From: DATKDU01 sp035512595
GTDB lineage: Bacteria; Planctomycetota; Planctomycetia; Pirellulales; Pirellulaceae
Assembly: GCA_035512595.1 (NCBI GenBank)
Contig: DATKDU010000102.1
Coordinates: 1 to 13,209, forward strand
Length of the DNA stretch: 13,209 nt
Reading direction: 5' to 3'
The notes beneath the pieces were generated by a model. That model did not search any database. It was given only the letters and a program-made list of their open reading frames with translations, and had not been told where the DNA came from. Below are positions 1 through 6,403 of the stretch, piece after piece (within the stretch, counting starts at the first letter, position 1; each line of letters opens with the position of its first letter). The translations under genes and the position numbers were made by a program.

Positions 1-2
1 TT

Positions 3-1556
3 CGTTTGTCCGTCGCCATCATCGCCCGCGATGCGGCCGAGGCGCTGGCAGAAACGCTCGTCTCGATCCGCAATCTGGCCGACGAGATCGTCGTGCTGGA
101 CACGGGCTCCAGCGACGAGACCCGCCAGATCGCGATGGCCTTCGGGGCTCGCGTCTTCGAGCGGCCGTGGGACGACAGCTACTCCGCCGCCCGCAACGCC
201 TGCCTGACGTACGTGCAAGGGATGTGGATCCTGTGGCTCGATTGCGGCGAGACGCTCGGCAGGGACGAAGGCCGGCTGCTCAAAGAATTTCTCGAGCAGC
301 ACGCCGATCCGGCGACGGCATACCTGCTGCGCGTGGCGCTGCCGCCGCTGGATGAGCTGTCCGCCGGCGAGCAGGTCGAGCGGCTGCGGCTTCATCCGCG
401 CCGCCCCGGGCTGCAATTCTCCGGACGCATCCGCGAATCGCTCGACCGGGCGCTGTTCGCCTTTGGCATTGGCACCGACTCACTGCCGCTGACGATTCAG
501 CGCAGCCGGCGGGAACGCGATCCGGCGGTGAAAGCCGCCCGGGCCAAACGGAACCTGCACCTGGCCGAGCTGCAACTGGCGGAGCGCGGCCCGAGTGCCG
601 AGATGCACAACTGCCTGGCGGAAGCCCATCAGACCTTGTCGGCGCATGACTTGGCGGCCATGCATTACCGCCAGGCGTTTGAGCACTCCGATCAAGGCGC
701 CCCCGCACAGCTCGAAGCGTACTACGGCATGCTGACGAGCCTGGAGACGGTCACCAGTCCGCTCCCCGACGCCCAGGGGCAAGACCCGCGGCGCAGCGCC
801 CAGCTTTCGCTCTGCACGACCGCCCTGGAAACCTTTCCGCTCGACGCGCAGCTCCTGTGTGCCCTGGGCGGGTATCTGCAATCGCTCGGCCGCACCGACC
901 TGGCCGTGCGGGCCTACGAGGTGTGTTACCGGCACGGGCGGATCGAGCCCGGCCTGTGGCACCTCCCCGATATTCGCCAGGTCGCCGCTTCCTGCCAGGC
1001 CGCGATCCTGGAAGGGACCGGCGATGCCGACGCGGCACTGGCCCTGCTGCAAGATGCGCGGCAAGCGTATCCCGACTCGCTGCGGATCGCGCGGCAGATT
1101 CTGGAGCTGCACGTGCAGCACGGCCGCCGCGACGAGGCGCTGCTTGTGGCCGGGCACCTGCCCGACACGCCGGCCCGCGAGACGCTGCGGACCGCCGTCT
1201 TCGGCGCGTGTGCGGCCGTGAAGGGGAACTGGTCTGCCGCCCGGTCGTACCTCCAGTCGGCAATCGACGCCGGCTGCCGCGAGCGGTTCGCCTGGCGATG
1301 GCTGACGACTTCGCTGTTGGCCCTGGAGGATTTTATCCAGGCGGAAGCGGTCATCGGGCAGTGGGAAGCCATCGATCCGGCCAGCCTGGAGCCGGCGGAG
1401 TTTCGCGCGTCGCTGCCGGCGGCGGCGGAGCCTGCCGCTATGCCGATCGGCGAAGTCGCCGGCCGCTCGGTGCGGATCGACGCGCCGCAGGAGGCCAGCG
1501 GCCCGACGGTCGCTCCCGTGCAAAAGCCGACGCGAACGACCGAGCGAATGTCTTAA
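3..1556 (+). CDS. Family 2 glycosyltransferase with C-terminal TPR-like repeats (5' end outside window)
   Basis: The N-terminal ~90 residues match the GT-A fold of family 2 glycosyltransferases of the WaaE-like group. LSVAIIARDAAE is the first beta strand. EIVVLDTGSSDETRQIA is the nucleotide-sugar binding segment, followed by FGARVF and SAARNACL. The frame is open to the window edge, and the TTG at base 6 falls inside the first strand, so the true start lies upstream. At the place where this group usually has a metal-binding D-A-D-E motif, the protein reads LWLDCGE (about residues 76-82), so the second Asp is missing. Residues ~170-470 are helical and rich in Ala and Leu, with repeating pairs such as NCLAEAHQTL and ALGGYLQSLGRTDLAVRAYE, typical of TPR units. 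The last ~50 residues look disordered. The likely role is transfer of a sugar to a cell-surface or protein acceptor; the substrate is unknown. A separate gene follows 108 bp downstream. Confidence 0.85.
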   Translation, partial: RLSVAIIARDAAEALAETLVSIRNLADEIVVLDTGSSDETRQIAMAFGARVFERPWDDSYSAARNACLTYVQGMWILWLDCGETLGRDEGRLLKEFLEQHADPATAYLLRVALPPLDELSAGEQVERLRLHPRRPGLQFSGRIRESLDRALFAFGIGTDSLPLTIQRSRRERDPAVKAARAKRNLHLAELQLAERGPSAEMHNCLAEAHQTLSAHDLAAMHYRQAFEHSDQGAPAQLEAYYGMLTSLETVTSPLPDAQGQDPRRSAQLSLCTTALETFPLDAQLLCALGGYLQSLGRTDLAVRAYEVCYRHGRIEPGLWHLPDIRQVAASCQAAILEGTGDADAALALLQDARQAYPDSLRIARQILELHVQHGRRDEALLVAGHLPDTPARETLRTAVFGACAAVKGNWSAARSYLQSAIDAGCRERFAWRWLTTSLLALEDFIQAEAVIGQWEAIDPASLEPAEFRASLPAAAEPAAMPIGEVAGRSVRIDAPQEASGPTVAPVQKPTRTTERMS

Positions 1557-1574
1557 GCCGTACTTTGCCCGGAA

Positions 1575-1608
1575 TTGACGTGCTTTTCGCGGCCGGTCCC
1601 GTTATGAT
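1575..1608 (+). promoter_or_regulatory. Possible promoter for the cytochrome gene
   Basis: TATGAT at 1603-1608 matches the -10 consensus at five of six positions. TTGACG at 1575-1580 resembles a -35 box, but the 22-nt spacing is too long for a standard sigma-70 promoter. The -10 therefore probably works with a weaker upstream element. It would start transcription about 50 nt ahead of the cytochrome start codon. Confidence 0.35.
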
Positions 1609-1664
1609 GTTCGCGGCGTCGAACTACGGCGCTTCGTGTCTTACATCGTTAGAGGAGATTGGAT

Positions 1665-2033
1665 ATGCGAAAGTTGCTCGTGGCGATGGTGGTAATGGGT
1701 GGTCTGGCGCTGCTCTTGAACTTGAATTCGCGCGCGGAGGACGACAAGAAGCCGGTGGCGATCAAGGAGGTCATGAAGGTCTGCATGAAGGGCGGGCTGT
1801 GCAAGACCGTGGCCAGCGGCAAGGCGACCGACGAGGAGAAGAAGAAGCTGCTGGCCATGTTCGAAGACCTGGCCAAGAACAAGCCGCCGAAGGGGGACGA
1901 GGAGAACTGGAAGAAGATGACCGGCGCCCTGGTCGAGGCCGCCAAGGCGTGCGTCGAAGGGAAGGAAGGGGCGGGGGAGTCGCTCGGCAAAGCGGCCAAC
2001 TGCATGGGCTGCCACAAGGCGCACAAGGGTTAG
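1665..2033 (+). CDS. Small secreted c-type cytochrome, class II-like (C-terminal CXXCH)
   Basis: This is a 122-aa protein. A signal peptide (MRKLLVAMVVMGGLALLL, then a NSRA-E cleavage-like site near residue 24) directs it to the periplasm. The single haem attachment motif, CMGCH, is at residues 113-117, close to the C-terminus. Before it comes a Lys/Glu-rich helical body of ~85 residues. A C-terminal CXXCH after a helical bundle is the layout of cytochrome c-prime/c-556 proteins, so an electron-transfer or small-ligand haem protein is inferred. Extra cysteines at 40, 46 and 96 are unusual and might pair as disulphides. ATG at 1665 is chosen over the TTG at 1659 because AGAGGAG (1651-1657) is 7 nt upstream of it. 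The gene stands alone with its own terminator. Exact subfamily and partner are not determinable. Confidence 0.8.
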   Translation: MRKLLVAMVVMGGLALLLNLNSRAEDDKKPVAIKEVMKVCMKGGLCKTVASGKATDEEKKKLLAMFEDLAKNKPPKGDEENWKKMTGALVEAAKACVEGKEGAGESLGKAANCMGCHKAHKG

Positions 2034-2061
2034 ATTGCCGACTACAAATTCGGTGAACGAT

Positions 2062-2099
2062 CCGGCCCGCGGAGGCATGAGCGTCGCGGGCCGGCTTTA
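2062..2099 (+). terminator. Hairpin terminator after the cytochrome gene
   Basis: A perfect 10-bp stem, CCGGCCCGCG (2062-2071) with CGCGGGCCGG (2085-2094), encloses a 13-nt loop. It is followed by CTTTAT, a short T-rich tail. It starts 28 bp past the cytochrome stop and lies between two convergent genes, so it may act in both directions. Confidence 0.7.
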
Positions 2100-2111
2100 T
2101 TGAGGAGGTTC

Positions 2112-2164
2112 AACCGCGGATTTCGCGGAAGAACCATCCGCGTACATCAGCGTTATCCGCGGTT
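2112..2164. repeat. Nested quasi-palindrome built from CCGCGGAT units
   Basis: AACCGCGGAT (2112-2121) pairs perfectly with ATCCGCGGTT (2155-2164). Inside it, CGCGGA (2124-2129) pairs with TCCGCG (2137-2142). The element lies between convergent genes, just beyond the oxidoreductase stop at 2187. Repeats built from CCGCGGATTT-like units are scattered between genes of many GC-rich bacteria. A dispersed extragenic repeat is therefore more likely than a gene-specific signal. Confidence 0.6.
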
Positions 2165-2186
2165 AAAATCCCTCTGCGATTCTCGC

Positions 2187-3416
2187 CTACCCCTTTGCTC
2201 CCCAAGTAGCCGTCTGCCCGCTGCGGAGCGCTTGATTGGCCAGGTGCGCGGCCGCTGCACCGCTGACGCCGGCTTCGGCTGGGCACAGCGGCTTCTTGCG
2301 GGAGCGGACGCAGTCGATCCAGTTGCTCAGGTGCAATAGCTCGCCGTCGGGCTGGGCGTAGAAGTCCGCGCCGCGCGGGCCGTCGCCCAGGATCAGCGCG
2401 CTCGGTTTGAGCTTGCTCCGCCGCTCGGGGATCACTTCGTACCGGCCGCGGTCGATGTACAGCGTCGCCTCGCTCCCCATGAACTCGGTCATCGCCCCGT
2501 TGCGGGCGTTGCTGAACGTCCCCTCGAAGTTAACCTGCACCTGCTTGTCGGGATACGAGAGCAGCGTCTGCACCGTGTCGGGCGTTTCCCACAGCCCCTT
2601 GGCCATGTAGTGGTCGCCGATGCTGACCGCCGAGGAGGGGTGATCCAGATCGAGATACCAGTGAACGACGTCCAGGAAGTGGACCATCAGGTCGGTGAAA
2701 ATGCCGCCGCCAAAATCCCAGAACCAGCGCCACTGGGCCAGGCGGTATTCGTCGAACGGCTGGGCCTTCGCCGTCCCCAGCCAGCGCTTCCAATCGACCG
2801 TTTTGGGGTCGATGTTGCTGACGGTTTTCTGGGCCCGCGGCGCGTTGCGGTTCCAGGTCAGATGGACCTTGTGAATCTCGCCGAGCTGGCCCGAGCGGAC
2901 GATCTCGTACGCCTTTTGAATGTGCGGCATCGATCGCTGCTGGGTGCCGACCTGGACGATCCGCCGATGCTCGTTCTGGGCATTGATCACCCGCTGCCCC
3001 TCGGACACTTCGTGCGTCAGCGGCTTCTCGACGTACACGTCCTTGCCGGCCTCGCACGCATCGACCGTGATCGGCACGTGCCAATGGTCGGGAGTGCCGA
3101 TGACGACGGCGTCGATGTCCTTGCGGGCCAGAACCTCCTCGTATCTCTTCGTGGCGAAGGCGCTGGCGTCGGCCAGCTTCTTGCCCAATTCCAGCCGTTC
3201 GTCCCACACGTCGCAGACCGCGGCAATCTTCACGCCCGGAATCGTCCGCAGCGACTCCATCAGCCGCCGGCAGCGGCCGCCGGTGCCGATGCAGCCGACC
3301 GTAATGGTGTCGTTGGCCTGAAACCCGCGGGCCGATTCGACGGCAGCAGTGGTGAGAATGCCAGCGGCGGCAGTGGCGGAAGTGGCGGAGAGAAACTCGC
3401 GGCGGGAAGCGTTCAT
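2187..3416 (-). CDS. Tat-exported Gfo/Idh/MocA family oxidoreductase
   Basis: This 409-aa protein begins with a twin-arginine signal, SRREFLSATSATAAAGILT (residues 4-22), so it should be exported folded. The Rossmann NAD(P) domain follows: TITVGCIGTGGR at ~37-48 with the glycine-rich loop, then VIGTPDHWHVPI (105-116) and YVEKPLTHE (128-136), whose EKP motif is the family hallmark. The C-terminal alpha/beta domain carries WDFGGGIFTDLMVHFLDVVH (233-252), which supplies the conserved Asp and His near the substrate. The length is normal. The family oxidises or reduces sugars and sugar derivatives. Planctomycetes encode many Tat-exported paralogues, usually of unknown substrate. The start at 3416 is fixed by AGGAG 8 nt upstream and by the Tat motif. 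An earlier in-frame ATG at 3548 would place 44 unrelated residues before the signal. Confidence 0.92.
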   Translation of the reverse strand: MNASRREFLSATSATAAAGILTTAAVESARGFQANDTITVGCIGTGGRCRRLMESLRTIPGVKIAAVCDVWDERLELGKKLADASAFATKRYEEVLARKDIDAVVIGTPDHWHVPITVDACEAGKDVYVEKPLTHEVSEGQRVINAQNEHRRIVQVGTQQRSMPHIQKAYEIVRSGQLGEIHKVHLTWNRNAPRAQKTVSNIDPKTVDWKRWLGTAKAQPFDEYRLAQWRWFWDFGGGIFTDLMVHFLDVVHWYLDLDHPSSAVSIGDHYMAKGLWETPDTVQTLLSYPDKQVQVNFEGTFSNARNGAMTEFMGSEATLYIDRGRYEVIPERRSKLKPSALILGDGPRGADFYAQPDGELLHLSNWIDCVRSRKKPLCPAEAGVSGAAAAHLANQALRSGQTATWGAKG

Positions 3417-3508
3417 CGTGAACTCCTGGGAGAGAGGATCGCCAGATTGTGGCGCGCTGGGTGGTATGGTGCAACCGCCGGGGACAGTCCGCGCTCGCGC
3501 GGCAGGGC

Positions 3509-3620
3509 GATAGCGCCTTTGCGCCGCCCGGAGCGTGTGACGTAACACTTGTCCCGATGGCCACTTACGGCGAAATATGGCGCCTTGGCGCGGGGGCGAA
3601 TATAGCGCGTTTGCGCGTCC
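3509..3620. repeat. Three related short GCGC hairpins
   Basis: Three similar pieces occur: ATAGCGCCTTTGCGCCG (3510-3526), ATATGGCGCCTTGGCGCGG (3575-3593) and ATATAGCGCGTTTGCGCG (3600-3617). Each is a 4-5 bp GCGC stem around a T-rich loop with an AT-rich left flank. They lie in the leader region of the oxidoreductase gene. They may be decayed copies of one element. No function can be read from them. Confidence 0.4.
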
Positions 3621-3630
3621 GTTCTAGCGC

Positions 3631-3780
3631 CAGGCGAGCGGGGGGCGTCAGCCCCCTGATACCGGGCGACAGGCGAGCGGGGGGGCGTCAGCCCCCTGAT
3701 CTTCCCGGACCAGGCGAGCGGGGGGGCGTCAGCCCCTGATCTTCCCGGACCAGGCGAGCGGGGGGCGTCAGCCCCCTGAT
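3631..3780. repeat. Four-copy REP-like hairpin array (about 40-bp period)
   Basis: Four copies of a ~30-bp unit beginning CAGGCGAGCG start at 3631, 3670, 3711 and 3751. Each contains the hairpin GGGGGC-GTCA-GCCCCC and ends in CTGAT. Spacers are 9-10 bp; two of the three are identical (CTTCCCGGAC) and the first is ACCGGGCGA. Copy 3 has one C fewer in the right arm and one G more in the left. The spacers are too short and too similar for CRISPR. The form is that of a repetitive extragenic palindrome cluster. Confidence 0.85.
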
Positions 3781-3837
3781 CTGGCGCTGATAAGCGATTT
3801 CGGGCTTTTTCCAGGCCCGATTTTCGCGTCTAACTCC

Positions 3838-3974
3838 TTACCCGTCCATCGATTAGCGAAACCGGCGGATTTTCCTTTAATAAGTGCTCCCTTCTCCCGG
3901 CCCCCAAGGCTCGCACCCTCTAAGGTGTTACCCGCCAATCCCTTAGCGAAACCGGCGGATTTTCCTTTAATAAG
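3838..3974. repeat. 90-bp-period direct repeat
   Basis: A 47-bp segment (3838-3884) recurs at 3928-3974 with four mismatches, all in its first half. The last 32 bp are identical, from TTAGCGAAACCGG to TTTAATAAG. The period is exactly 90 bp, a multiple of three. The minus strand therefore reads LIKGKSAGFA twice in one open frame (4085 to 3768). That frame has no recognisable domain or ribosome-binding site and runs into the REP-like array, so a repeat element is more likely than a gene. Confidence 0.7.
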
Positions 3975-4067
3975 CCCGCTCAGCGCCGTTTCAACTCCGC
4001 TCCTTATCGGCTGGCTCCTGGCCCCTGGCTCCTGGCTCCGTTTGCTCCGTCGCTGGCACAGCGGGGG

Positions 4068-4108
4068 AGGTTTTTTGACAACCAAAGGGGGGGTTTGTCA
4101 AAAAACCT
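4068..4108. repeat. Inverted repeat with 14-bp perfect arms
   Basis: AGGTTTTTTGACAA (4068-4081) pairs with TTGTCAAAAAACCT (4095-4108) around a 13-nt G-rich loop. The TTGTCAA motif recurs at 4174-4180, and CTGTCAA at 4108-4114. No gene lies next to it that it could terminate, so it may be the end structure or core of a small non-autonomous element. Confidence 0.6.
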
Positions 4109-4268
4109 GTCAAGCTGGCCGGTCTGCACAGGCGGCGCAAGAGGCCGCGCGAGGCATGCCGTAGGATATTCGGTTGTCAAAGAACGAAGCCGGCGCAAGT
4201 GTACGCCTTGATACAGTGTACACAATATCATTCGATGAGGCAAGGGGCCGATTCGACCTTTGCTCCCC

Positions 4269-4329
4269 TGTGGTTCGCCGCTCCGCGGCAGGACAAACAA
4301 TGTGGTCCGCCGCTCCGTCGGCAGGACAA
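4269..4329. repeat. Two near-identical ~29-bp direct repeats
   Basis: TGTGGTTCGCCGCTCCGCGG plus CAGGACAA (4269-4296) is followed after a few bases by TGTGGTCCGCCGCTCCGTCG plus GCAGGACAA (4301-4329). The copies differ by one substitution and a small indel. They lie in the gene-free stretch upstream of the antitoxin. Confidence 0.5.
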
Positions 4330-4424
4330 GTTCGGCAGATGACGCATGCGCCGCCGGCAGACCTGGGAAACAAAAGCCGACACTACCCGCTGGCTGTCAA
4401 AATCGACGCGGCGCATGGCGCTCG

Positions 4425-4433
4425 TGGTACAAT
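4425..4433 (+). promoter_or_regulatory. Possible extended -10 promoter element ahead of the antitoxin
   Basis: TGGTACAAT fits the extended -10 form TGnTATAAT with one mismatch. It lies about 105 bp upstream of the antitoxin start. No convincing -35 box is present at the expected distance, so this is a weak call. Confidence 0.25.
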
Positions 4434-4538
4434 TGAAAAGTCGAACCTGGAGTCAATTTCTCATCGACCAGCGTCGGTGGAGTCTGATTTTGGATTTGCC
4501 GATGGTAGAATTGTGCTGAATGAATGAGGAGTCGCCCT

Positions 4539-4805
4539 ATGAGCCACTCAATCACGATCCAGTTACCCGACAACGTCTACGAACCGCTGGCCGAGCGCGC
4601 GCAGCAAACAGGCCAGAGCGTCGAGGCGCTCGCCGAAAATGCCATCGCCAGCGCCGTTTCCTCCGCTTCGTCACCCTCCCTCGTCGAACCCACGCGAGAT
4701 TGGATCGGCGCTTGGGCTTCCCATGTCCCCGATGCCGGCGAGCGTCACGATGAGTACCTGGGCCAAGCGCTCTTTGATGAGCTGAGCGAGCCGCGGCATG
4801 AGTGA
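4539..4805 (+). CDS. VapB-like ribbon-helix-helix antitoxin, apparently without a toxin
   Basis: This is an 88-aa protein. Residues 3-40 (SITIQLPDNVYEPLAERAQQ and on through TGQSVEALAENAIASAV) show the short beta strand and two helices of a ribbon-helix-helix DNA-binding domain, as in VapB-type antitoxins. The C-terminal tail, DWIGAWASHVPDAGERHDEYLGQALFDEL, resembles the toxin-wrapping tails of antitoxins paired with PIN-domain nucleases. ATG 4539 is chosen over ATG 4524 because AGGAG (4527-4531) lies 7 nt upstream of it. A toxin would normally overlap or follow immediately. Here the overlapping ATG at 4798 ends after seven codons, and the 110 bp before the convergent GNAT gene hold no PIN signature. 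A short open tail (4820-4870) could be a remnant. This looks like an orphan antitoxin; the family call is by pattern only. Confidence 0.7.
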   Translation: MSHSITIQLPDNVYEPLAERAQQTGQSVEALAENAIASAVSSASSPSLVEPTRDWIGAWASHVPDAGERHDEYLGQALFDELSEPRHE

Positions 4806-4915
4806 CCGGTTCCCCACGTGATGACAGCGCCATTCTGCTCGTGCGTGAGGACGGCACAATCCGGCAATAGTGTCCGAAAACAGGTGGTCGGGGTTTCACA
4901 GAAGCCAGTACGGGT

Positions 4916-5422
4916 TCATCGAAGCCGTAGCACCATTCGCTGATGATCCGCCTTGTTAATGTTTCCAACAGGCTCGAAGCCAAGCCGCTTGTAAAGTGTT
5001 CTCGCTGGGAGGTTGTCTTTGTGGACGAACAATGAGAGTTCTGCTGGTGGCAACTTGCCCGCTCGAGCAATCAGGTCACTCATCACCAGTGCTGACGGGC
5101 GATCGCTCCACGGCGCACCCGCGGGAACGCCATGAAACTGGACGTCGATTCCCATGTGCGGGATAATGCTGAATTCCAAGCCGCTTCTCGTCGTCAGCCC
5201 CAGCGATCCAAAGCCAACGAGGCGGTCGGTTCCAACCTCGTAATAGAGGAAGACCTGCAAGTCCGGATGGGCTTTCAAATCGCACAGAACGGAATCGTCC
5301 GGGTTGGTGCCGAGGATCCAATTGGTGGCGATGCGACCATGCTCGTTATTGCCGCAGTTCAAATCCGCCATACCGGCAAGTTTTGCCGCGGAGAACGGTT
5401 CCGCGACGATGTCGATGGGCAT
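4916..5422 (-). CDS. GNAT family N-acetyltransferase
   Basis: This is a 168-aa protein. The central part, HPDLQVFLYYEVGTDRLVGF then SLGL (~52-76), gives the antiparallel strands of a GNAT core. SALVMSDLIARAGKLPPAEL (~110-129) is the acetyl-CoA helix region. LSLFVHKDNLPARTLYKRLG then FEPVG (~130-154) is the classic C-terminal N-x-x-A-x-x-LYxxxGF motif. The pyrophosphate-binding loop (around VPAGAPWSDRP) departs from the usual R/Q-x-x-G-x-G/A, which is notable. The gene is third in a minus-strand cassette, 15 bp after the 73-aa gene, and faces the orphan antitoxin convergently. No clear Shine-Dalgarno sequence precedes the ATG, suggesting translational coupling. The substrate is unknown. Roles in resistance, tRNA or protein acetylation all remain possible. 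GC content here is lower than in flanking housekeeping genes. Confidence 0.8.
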   Translation of the reverse strand: MPIDIVAEPFSAAKLAGMADLNCGNNEHGRIATNWILGTNPDDSVLCDLKAHPDLQVFLYYEVGTDRLVGFGSLGLTTRSGLEFSIIPHMGIDVQFHGVPAGAPWSDRPSALVMSDLIARAGKLPPAELSLFVHKDNLPARTLYKRLGFEPVGNINKADHQRMVLRLR

Positions 5423-5437
5423 CGAAGAAGCCCCGCA

Positions 5438-5659
5438 TCATGGCTGCCGAGTAGGAAGTTCACGCGGCTGGATGGTTGGGCGAGCGAGCCCCTGTGATCG
5501 AATCCGGTCCAAATCTCGAAGCGCTGCCGATGACATGTCGCTAAGGTCGTAGACATCGCACACCCGGGCCTGTCGTGGCGCAAGGGAGACGTCCAGCCAG
5601 CGAGAGCCATCAGCCTGATAGGCGGTCATTGGGGCTAGGCATGTTGCTGTATCGCTCAT
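5438..5659 (-). CDS. Hypothetical 73-aa protein, middle gene of the GNAT cassette
   Basis: I do not recognise this protein. It begins MSDTATCLAPMTAYQADGSR and has no predicted membrane segment. Its centre is acidic (VCDVYDLSDMSSAALRDLDR) and its tail is basic and Pro-rich. The start is supported by GGAG about 8 nt upstream and by an ATGA overlap with the stop of the preceding gene (5656-5659). Such overlaps usually mean coupled translation and a shared function. The downstream GNAT gene follows after 15 bp. A small partner or regulator of one of its neighbours is inference only. An alternative upstream start at 5713 would overlap the preceding gene by 58 bp and lacks comparable support. Confidence 0.65.
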   Translation of the reverse strand: MSDTATCLAPMTAYQADGSRWLDVSLAPRQARVCDVYDLSDMSSAALRDLDRIRSQGLARPTIQPRELPTRQP

Positions 5660-6291
5660 TTCACTATCTCCATACCGAAAACATTCTTGGCCAACTCTAC
5701 AGCCTCGTTGCAATGTCCCACGAACTTCCGGCAGGCGGCTTGGCCAACCGCATTGGCGTCAAGCTGCTTTAGGTCTCGTGCAATCTCAGTATGAACGTTG
5801 ATTGATAAAACGACGTTTTGCGGAACTTTTGTTGGAGGTGAGACGGCAATTTGAAAGTTAAAAGTGTGCTGGTCTTTAACCAACGCCGCGTGCCACGTTG
5901 ACTGTCCCTGGCTGAAGCCACTTGGCGGCTCGAACGTCGGGCACTTGTATCGAAGGCGAGGAAGTTCATCCAGGTCGGCCGCGAACTGCAAATTCGTTCC
6001 CACCCCCATCAGGGGCGTCCACTGGAGCGCACCGATAACTTTCTCCAGTGGCGACCCGCAATCATCGTTGGGTGACCCGCTCTCCAGTGTGATCCGATCC
6101 GGCCGCACGTTCCACGTGAGCATCGAATCCTTAACGCGAAATCGAAACCCGGGGCGGTCGAGGTCCGCCCACATCTGAGAGGTGGCCCCTTCCTCAAGAA
6201 TACCCACTTGCGCCAGCCAGTTTGGCTGCACAATGTAGATATTGAAGGTGCCTGCCACGACCGACGCGGCGTTCCTAAATCGAAAACTCAC
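5656..6291 (-). CDS. Hypothetical protein, first gene of the GNAT cassette
   Basis: I cannot assign a family with confidence. The soluble ~211-aa product starts VSFRFRNAASVVAGTFNIYI. Further on are WNVRPDRITLESGSP (~60-74), a C-G-S-P-L-E-K-V turn and LQWTPLMGVGTNLQFAADL (~88-106), then a helical C-terminus rich in Ala, Cys and Glu. The alternation of strands and the TPL-x-G-V-G-T-N segment suggest a compact alpha/beta domain. GTG 6291 is preferred: AGGA lies 10 nt upstream, and the candidate promoter (TATAAT at 6376-6381) would exclude the ATG at 6396. ATG 6360 is the alternative and has no ribosome-binding site. The stop overlaps the next start by ATGA, so it belongs to a cassette with the 73-aa protein and the GNAT enzyme. 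Confidence 0.7.
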   Translation of the reverse strand: MSFRFRNAASVVAGTFNIYIVQPNWLAQVGILEEGATSQMWADLDRPGFRFRVKDSMLTWNVRPDRITLESGSPNDDCGSPLEKVIGALQWTPLMGVGTNLQFAADLDELPRLRYKCPTFEPPSGFSQGQSTWHAALVKDQHTFNFQIAVSPPTKVPQNVVLSINVHTEIARDLKQLDANAVGQAACRKFVGHCNEAVELAKNVFGMEIVK

Positions 6292-6375
6292 GTCATGCGG
6301 TTCCTGGATAGTTGAGCCACAAAACAAGGCGCGGCAACAACTTGGGTCAGCAACACCCATGCCGGTTGGCGCGCC

Positions 6376-6403
6376 ATTATACCGCACGCGGAGCAATAAG
6401 CAA
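6376..6403 (-). promoter_or_regulatory. Candidate sigma-70 promoter for the GNAT cassette
   Basis: On the minus strand a perfect TATAAT (6381-6376) is preceded after 16 nt by TTGCTT (6403-6398). Transcription would start near 6369, downstream of the ATG at 6396, which therefore cannot be the start used from this promoter. The cassette may be transcribed independently of the restriction-modification gene upstream. Confidence 0.55.

Larger units (their letters stand above)
3417..4538. other. Gene-free repeat-rich stretch
   Basis: In 1.1 kb between the oxidoreductase and the antitoxin no reading frame looks like a conserved protein. The stretch holds the repeat elements listed separately (3509-3780, 3838-3974, 4068-4108, 4269-4329). 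At about 4017-4038 there is also a low-complexity run of GGCTCCTGG-type units. GTGTAC (4199-4204) and the palindrome GTGTACAC (4216-4223) lie near each other and might be an operator, but no gene begins close to them. It reads as an accumulation site for small repeats. Confidence 0.6.

Noticed and set aside
480..1523. Minus-strand open frame (347 aa) opposite the glycosyltransferase
   Set aside because: It is rich in Arg, Gly and Gln with no motif. It is a shadow of the TPR-containing gene.
2610..3545. Plus-strand open frame (311 aa) opposite the oxidoreductase
   Set aside because: It is a high-GC shadow frame. The minus strand carries the Tat signal, Rossmann loop and EKP motif.
3631..3780. 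CRISPR array
   Set aside because: The spacers are only 9-10 bp and two are identical. No cas genes are present, and the unit is a REP-like hairpin.
3768..4085. Minus-strand 105-aa frame with repeated LIKGKSAGFA
   Set aside because: It lacks a ribosome-binding site, extends into the REP-like array, and its pattern follows from the 90-bp DNA repeat. Kept only as a repeat.
4174..4527. Plus-strand 117-aa frame upstream of the antitoxin
   Set aside because: It spans the tandem repeat at 4269-4329, has no Shine-Dalgarno sequence or recognisable domain, and its composition is unlike neighbouring genes.
4798..4915. VapC/PIN toxin following the antitoxin
   Set aside because: All frames are short. 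The overlapping ATG ends after seven codons and no acidic PIN motif is seen.
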